In this document: in pieces, positions 57,501 to 64,000 of the stretch
Position numbering within the stretch: position 1 is the stretch's first letter
How the letters are laid out: the number at the start of each line of letters is the position of its first letter
Assembly (NCBI GenBank): GCA_003868215.1
Contig: QWDQ01000041.1
Span: 62,001 to 126,000, forward strand
Origin: Pseudophaeomoniella oleicola
Taxonomy: Eukaryota; Ascomycota; Eurotiomycetes; Phaeomoniellales; Phaeomoniellaceae
Length of the DNA: 64,000 nt
Reading direction: 5' to 3'
The notes under the pieces: generated by a model
Database searches by the model: none
What the model saw: the letters and a program-made list of their open reading frames with translations, nothing else
What the model was told of the DNA's origin: nothing
Translations under genes and position numbers: made by a program

Positions 57501-60500
57501 TGGAAGGCGCGACTGGGACTCATAGACGATCAAGAGGTATCTCAAGAACTGAACGTCCGTGTGGCGAGGGATAATCAGAGAGTTCCTGATGAGATCAGAG
57601 ATTTGGAAGGTGCCTATCGCTTACATCAGAACTGCGGCACCGCAATGGGAAGCCTACACAAGCGCATCTCGACAAGCAACGATGTTCGATCAGATCCAAG
57701 TGCCTTCCTATTTCTCGACCCAGGACTCCTTTCTGACGCCAAAGACGATTCCTTCGTCTTTGCTGACGGCCACCATCGCATCACGTACCCAGCTCAGCGT
57801 GTTGTTATCGGGAGAGTCGAGTCAGGGTGGCGGCCAAAAGATGCCAGTAACGCTGCCTATCATCAGAACAAATACGTCAAGCTGTCTGTTGCTGGTTCAT
57901 GGCAGCTGAAAGAGATGAAGCTCATGGCCGTCTACGTACCTCTAAGGCATTCACTTCTCTCAGAAGATGGCGCAAGCCTGCTTGACCACGACTCCTGTCA
58001 GCGCAGTATGCCCATCCTGAGATTCGAGACCATTTTGAGAGATTACCAATACAGAAATTGGCTTCCCGGGCAGCAATATAAGATTGAGGTGTTGGACCAA
58101 CCACAGGCATTGGCTTTTGCAGCTTTTCTCAAACCTTATCTCGCAATTCACACATCTTCAAGGACTAGTGATGGTTGGAGGCAATTACCCAATTTAGTCG
58201 AAGGCGTAAATCAACACGGTCTCCGTCGCTGTGAAAATTGCGCACCCAAGAAACCAGACGTTTCCTCGCAAGCCACACCAGGCAAGGGAAAACGGAAGAT
58301 GGTAGAGAACTCAGAAGAAAGCGCTGAGTGGGAGAGACGTATGAAGAAGCGTCCTGAACTTATCTCTGCTACTATTCTCCGTGGCTACGGCGCGACTTCT
58401 CTGGTATCCATCGATGCTAATGTCACTTCACTTGTCCACCGCGCTTTTGCAACTTTGCAAGATATGGGTACCCCTACAAGAGATGGGTTCAAGCTCACTG
58501 AAATTTTCTGGAGGATCGCGAAACAACAAGCGACAGAAGAGAAACTTGATTTTAATAAGTTGAAAATTCCCAATCTCGACATTGACACCTCACAACCACT
58601 TTGTTCGCAACCCCCTTCATTCGCGAATCATCAGCTAAGAAATGAGCAATTGAGATCTCTCCAGTGGATGATAGACCAAGAGGCAGACGATATGCGACCA
58701 TTCGAGCACATGGTTATTGAAGAAGCATGCATGCCAACCCTTGACGCTCGTCTCGAGACCAAAGTTGTCGCAGAACAATACCTACGAGGAGGTATAGTGG
58801 CTGATGAAGTTGGCTACGGAAAGACTGCGACTATTCTCGGCCTCGTTGACTCGACTTTGAACAGACCTTGTCCTACAGCACGATCACCTCAACTCATACC
58901 CGTCAAAGCGACTCTAATACTTATGCCGAAGATCATACATGGACAATGGGTCAAAGAGGTTACGAAGTTCTTGAATTGGACACAACCCAGGTGCCTTGTT
59001 ATTCGAACCTCCAAAGACATCACCGTTTCAGCTGTACAGAAAGCCGATATTGTCCTCGTCAGTCATGAAATGCTCGAGACGGCTGCATACCATCAAAATC
59101 TGCGAAATTTTGCGATCAGCGAACTGAAACAGCCGGTAAAGGCAGGTCGAGAGTATGAGATCTGGTTGGCAGAGCAGCTTAAAAACATATTGGGATTGTG
59201 CGATTCTTCTGAAATGGAAGTGTCCAGTGATGAATCTGGAGCGAGTCCGCAAGCTACTCAGAAACCTTCCAAGGCCCCCAAGAGAGCCGCCAAGAAGACT
59301 GAGCCCTGTGTACCTTTGCAATGCTTCCATTTCCGTCGCATTGTGGTTGATGAATACACATATCTTGATGGTCGTTCTCGCCAAATGGTTCAAACCTTCT
59401 TCGCTGACTACAAATGGATCGTTTCCGGAACTCCAGATCTTGCGAACTTCGCATCCGTTAATGATATGGCAGCTTTCTTGGGAGCGCGACTCGGACCGGA
59501 TGACGATCGATACGGGCTGTACAAGAATTCAGGACATCTCAATGATTTCGCAGGGGAACGAACAATCTTTGAAAAATTTGACATGTACCAAACTCGTCAC
59601 TCGGTTGCATGGCATGAACAACGACACAATCAAGCTCAAACGTTTCTCAATCATTTTTCTCGCAAGACCAAAGCTGACATTGATGCTATTCCAACAGATG
59701 AACATATTGTCCTCGTTTCACTTACTGCTGCTGAGAGACTTTTTTATTCTGCTGTCCACCATCGTTTGATGAGTCGAGAAATGGCTTCTATGAAAAGCAA
59801 GGAACTTATCAACGACGGTAGCTTGAAGTATTGGGTAGTAAATCTCATCCAGAACTCTGATGATGCCCTAGAAGCTCTGATCCGCAGCTGTTCCACCACT
59901 GTTCCCATTGCAATCGATACGAAAGATATGATGAAGAGCAAGGCCCGAGAGCTGGTCCAAACGACTTCACGACTTCTTGACGAGGCGAGGAAGGCAATAT
60001 TTATCCACCTTGAACTCCAGCGCGGCCTCAGCCCAGGCGAAACTGTCCAAGACCCATTCATCAACTTTCAACACTGCATCGATGTGAATGCATATGGTGA
60101 CTCTGAGTCTATGGAATGGTTGAAGAAGCTGTTGTACTTTGCTGAGCAGAACTGCATGCGGCCAACGATTGGCAAAGCCGAAGAGAAGAAGAAGGCCGCA
60201 GCAGCCAAGAAGCAAGCAAAGGCAGCGAAGGGCAAGGGAACGGCCATGGCGGTGAACGTCGCCCCGAAGGCGGACGTTGCGATTGGCGGTGGCAAGACTT
60301 CAGGTGAGAAATCACCTGACCAGGCCGCTGATCAAGGCAGCGACGACGACGGGCAAGACGCAAGGAAAGCCGCCAAGGCGCACAAGGACTGGGTAAAGGC
60401 GACAACCAGTGACCTGAAGCTCCGTGTGGACCCAATCACGGAGCTCACGCTAGACTTCGTCGAGCACATCCGAGCAATACGACAATTTGCAGCAATTGCT

Positions 60501-61478
60501 GCATGCTCGGATGAAGGGGGTTGTGGCATGACCTGCTCAGTCTGCCACAAGACAACACCTGCCGACAGAGATACGTACATAAGTCTGAGCTGTGGTCACG
60601 TGTTGTGCGCCGAGTGCTGGAGGTTGTCGAGAGACGGTCGCGACTGTCCTACGGGCGGTTGCGACGGCGGAATGTCGGAGAGTAGTCTGGTTGCTGCAAA
60701 GCAGTATGCCTCGGCCAGCACCAACTTGGCGGGCGGTCTCGACGCCCCCAAGTCCAGAGGCAGCAAACTGGACGCTCTTGCGACAATGCTCAAGCAAGAC
60801 CATCGATTCGCCGCCGACGACAAGGTCGTCATCTTCGCGCAGTACGAATCAATCGCGAAGGACCTAGAGGCTTGCCTCTACGACCACGACATCAAGTTCG
60901 TGTCGATCGGCGGTGGAGAGACGATGGTCGAGCTGAGCTCTGACGAGCTCGACCGATTCAAGGATCCAGCGCAGAACATCCAGGTCTGCATCCTTCGAGT
61001 CGAGAGCTCGTCAGCCGCTGGTCTGTAAGTAATCCCCTCCCTCCTCTTTCGTCGTTAACCGTTCCTTCCATCCTTTCCCGTCCCTCTCATCGGTTTTTCT
61101 GAATTAATACTGACTTCATTTCTCTACAGCAACCTCCAGCATGCGAACCACGTCGTCTTCGTGAGCTCGCTCGTCAAGACCTCCGTCGAGGCCTACCGGT
61201 CGACCATGACCCAGGCCATCGGGAGGGTCAGGCGCTTCTTGCAAAAGAAGCGGGTGCACGTTTGGCACATGTTGGCGGCCAACACCATGGACGTCAACAT
61301 CGTCCAACTGCGCCACCAAGCGGTCTTGACCCAGACCAATGGCGGGGAAGTGGCACTAGTAGGCCGAGATGGAGCCGGCCTTTCGACTGGTACCAAAGTC
61401 GAAGGCCACGAGGGCGAGTTTTCGGGGGCGAACGTGGGGTCCGTGGCGTTGGAGTTCGGGGATTTGGGGTTGGATTAG
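54540..61478 (+). CDS. Cytosine DNA methyltransferase fused to RING-SNF2 ATPase (DNMT5/Rad8-like)
   Basis: Predicted ATP-dependent cytosine-C5 DNA methyltransferase. Five exons (54540-55152, 55202-55352, 55403-56266, 56318-61024, 61130-61478) join in frame into 2,227 residues. Residues 1-170 are acidic and serine-rich, with no visible chromodomain or BAH domain. The methyltransferase spans about 182-625: motif I RVATFCSGTESP, motif IV GFSCKDFSNLNN (catalytic Cys278 in an SC rather than the usual PC), motif VI VVLENIQN, motif VIII PQTRNRGY, and motif X with AGNAM (613-616). A cysteine cluster lies at 698-726. The SNF2 motor starts near 1360: Walker A DEVGYGKT (Lys1378), DEYT (1554-1557), a C3HC4-like RING at 1949-1991, and motif VI QAIGRVRR (2140-2147). 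This is the layout of Cryptococcus Dnmt5 and the Rad8-like methyltransferases; which clade it joins cannot be told by eye. All key motifs are intact. Confidence 0.95.
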
Positions 61479-61623
61479 GGGGTGGAGGGGTGGAGGAGTG
61501 GAGGAGTGGAGGTGGAGGTGGTGCTGGTGGTGCTGGTGCTGGTGCTTGTGTCTGGTGGTGTCTGGTGGTGTCTGGTGCTGTGTTTTCGGAGTTGGGGAGG
61601 GGGAGGGGGGAGGAGTTAGGGGG
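61479..61623 (+). repeat. G-rich low-complexity tract after the methyltransferase stop
   Basis: Starts directly after the TAG. It contains GTGGAG repeats, then GGTGCT and GTCTGGTG repeats, then runs of 4, 5, 6 and 5 guanines (about 61594-61623) separated by short spacers, a candidate G-quadruplex on the coding strand. Confidence 0.65.
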
Positions 61624-61683
61624 TATTTGTTCTGGTTGATTTATGTTGGTCTTTGTACTGCCGGCGGTGTTTGGCCGGTCTTT

Positions 61684-61704
61684 TTGTTGTTGTTGTTGTT
61701 GTTG
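61684..61704 (+). repeat. (TTG)7 microsatellite
   Basis: Seven uninterrupted TTG units downstream of the methyltransferase gene, within its likely 3' leader. Confidence 0.9.
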
Positions 61705-62168
61705 CTGCCGTCGTTGTGTATGTGGTTTTTTTCTTTTTTTTTCCCTTTTTTTTGGTCTCGTTTTAATATTCCTTCTTAATAGGAATGTGAATTATTGTGC
61801 GAGTACCTATGGCACGAGGCCGTTGGTGTGGTCTCTCCCACCCCTGTTCCATCAACTGACTCGTCCATCTGGCCAGCCCACTCGACGCCCTTTGTATTAG
61901 TAGAGTAGTAGCCTCCTCAACGCTCGCCGAAATCGTCGTCATCGTGGACATGTTCGAATGTGATGTGGAAGAGAGGGCGGGTAGATTGTTAATGTCTGTA
62001 CTAACATGATCAAGGGGGGGAGGGGTGTTGGGGGCGGCTCTCGGGGCTAGAGCAGGGCAGGACAGGGGCGTCCTTGTGATTCACATCAACATGACGGTGT
62101 TCTTGGATACATTGACGGGCTCGTAGATGCGTAGCTAGCTGGGTGGCTACCAGGTAGAGAGGGAGGGC

Positions 62169-62188
62169 AGGTAGGTAGGTAGGTAGGT
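62169..62188 (+). repeat. (AGGT)5 microsatellite
   Basis: Five AGGT units. The tract continues into the TACC/GGTA-rich sequence and the TACCTAGGTA palindrome at 62201-62210. Confidence 0.9.
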
Positions 62189-64000
62189 ACTTTGTATACC
62201 TACCTAGGTACCCAGGTATGTACATGGTATCCTGTATCTCAGTATCTATCTACCTACATATGTGTGGACCTGTGTAGACTACAGACAATCCAAAGGATGG
62301 GTTGGTGGGAAGATAGTTATCAAGTAGATGGGTGAATTATTACTTCTTGTTCTTCTCAGCAGGGCTACCAGTTAGGACGTTTCCCGGGGATCATATCGTT
62401 CTACTTGTGCAGGTGCCTGGGAGATCTTAGATAGGTTTGGTCTCATATATCAGGGTCAAGATTTGGATGGATAGGGGAAATGTCCGGATGGGGACGACGG
62501 GGCGGGGAGGGAGAGTTGTGGTGGTTATGGAACTTCGTGGATCAGAGAGAGAGGGGAGGGGAGGGGATGAGATGGGAAGGTCGATGTAAGCATCATTTGT
62601 GTAGATGGATATCTTGTAGTCGTAGACTGTGAATGAGATGTCTTCTTGTATGGAGAAGGATAATGATTACTATATATCAGCAACGCCTTTGTTCTTGTGT
62701 GATATAACAAATAGGCGACGCAAACGCTTGATAGACATATAGGTAATTACCAAGGTATGGATCAAGTATTCTTTCTGCTCTTCGCGGAGCGGATCGAGCA
62801 CTTGGATGATCAGCAATACTAAGAAAAGTAAGAGGATAAAGCGATTGTTCAGTGGGACGATGTTGTTTGATGGATCGCCAGGGCTTGGATAGTTGGGGTT
62901 GATTTGCTCCGTGAGATCTCCGAAGTGGAAAGAACGGATAGTCGAAAGCGAGTATCGTAGGTAGGACTGCACCACAAAGAGCGCCGGCTACAAGAAGACG
63001 TTTGCTTTGGTGGATGGCGAGATGGCCGATCAGAAACTAATGTAATTATGTGTAGTTATAGGTAGTGTAAGCCCCAACGATTTGGTGCAGGACTATAGCA
63101 CTCTCCAAAAGAAAGAAAAAAGAGACTGCAAAGACTAAGCTATGATAGGATCACTAAGTACAGCGCAAAGTCTCAAAAAGGACAAACAGTTACTCCGTAA
63201 AAGGGGAAAAGAAAAGAAGATGGATTATCATTGGGATTGAAGAAAGTCCGACGTGCCGAGAGGAGCTATCGAATGTAGATCCCAATTCTCCCAGCGCTAC
63301 GGTCGAGCGGTATCTTGTTGTTTCGTTTCTCAATGCCTTTGAGTGCCTCAGTGCGGGTCTTATCGGTTTCCTGTTCGCAGTCGAGATGGTGACCTCGCCT
63401 TTTCGGGTTGATCGATGACAAGGAGAAATGGTTCCCTACCTGATCCACTCCCGAGGTCATCTAGGTAAATACTCAAATAAGAGGTCGTGATTTAGGTACC
63501 TTACCTTAGATACGTAGGCCTATCTCACTTGGGTTTTGCTTACCTCATACCTGATGCAGATAAACAGGGTCAGTTGGTATCTCAAGGTCACTCAGTTATC
63601 AGCCTTCCCACATCCCTGCTTCGAGCTCTTCATTGCTTGCTGCCAGTCCTTGGAAAAAATGGTAAATGAACAAGATACCGTGCCTTTGGGAGAGACATGG
63701 GATGTTGACGTAAAAGAGAACGGCTGGAGAAGAAGTTTGGGTTAATTAGGAGATCGGATCTACGGTTTCAAGGATCCGCTCTGCTTACATTACGTTACAC
63801 TATCGGTTTTGTTGAATATCAGCTAAAACGTGCCCCAAGCTATGGATGGATACGAGAGAGATACCCGCATGTAACTTTGAACGAGATGGACGGATTCAGC
63901 GGAGCACGAGCAGAAGATGCACCCTGAACACCATCTGTAAACCCATGGAGAACGGTCCGATGTAAGACGATACGAATGAGTTATCTCTCGATGTCGCCCT

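Larger units (their letters stand above)
61479..64000. other. Gene-free tail of 2.5 kb
   Basis: No supportable gene. The first 150 bases are strongly G/T-rich with TGG and TGGAGG words; then come a TTG run and T-runs. A minus-strand frame with a hydrophobic segment (62670-62975) and the other open frames show no domain. The right edge may lie in the promoter region of a gene outside the window. Confidence 0.45.

Noticed and set aside
62670-62975. Minus-strand frame with a hydrophobic stretch
   Set aside because: Single leucine- and isoleucine-rich segment in AT-rich gap DNA; no family signature and no plausible neighbouring exons.

Overview
The window looks like nuclear DNA of a filamentous ascomycete fungus. 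Nineteen genes can be read with good support. They have short GT-AG introns (47-131 nt) with CTAAC or CTGAC branch sites, filamentous-fungal orthologues (a Spo76/BimD-sized Pds5, a Zn2Cys6 regulator, a fungal arylsulfotransferase-domain protein) and no operons. The long intergenic tracts rich in TACC/GGTA words would suit a leotiomycete, but that is a guess. I found no rRNA, tRNA, CRISPR array, or clear transposon or virus-like element.

Left third (1-26 kb): a 3-kb gene-free start; a C2H2 zinc-finger regulator; a very likely fungal SMN orthologue on the minus strand; a membrane-anchored arylsulfotransferase-domain protein; PDS5; a RING-PHD protein resembling PHRF1; ribosomal protein eL43; an SCCPDH-like reductase; and WAPL. 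PDS5 and WAPL, partners in cohesin release, lie about 7 kb apart.

Middle (27-44 kb): uracil phosphoribosyltransferase, ELF1, a URC1-type GTP cyclohydrolase II-like protein, ribosomal protein eS1, a mitochondrial-type alpha/beta hydrolase, RTT103, clathrin light chain, a 3.3-kb gap, and an FAD/NADPH reductase lacking an FMN domain. UPRT and URC1 are both components of the URC uracil-catabolism pathway and are separated only by the small ELF1 gene.

Right third (44-64 kb): an MDR oxidoreductase next to a Zn2Cys6 regulator interrupted by one in-frame stop, prohibitin-2, a small NTF2-like protein, a secreted ferritin-like protein, and a five-exon gene for a 2,227-residue protein that joins a cytosine-C5 DNA methyltransferase to a Rad5-like SNF2 ATPase with an inserted RING finger (DNMT5/Rad8-like class). 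This last gene is the most striking object in the window. It is followed by a G-rich tract and a gene-free tail.

The functional theme is chromatin and nuclear RNA work (cohesin release, DNA methylation, Pol II CTD binding and elongation, snRNP assembly) mixed with housekeeping genes. Intergenic DNA carries several copies of a perfect palindrome, TACTACGTAGTA, all outside genes. Exon borders were placed by eye from splice signals, frame and family similarity; no database search was possible.
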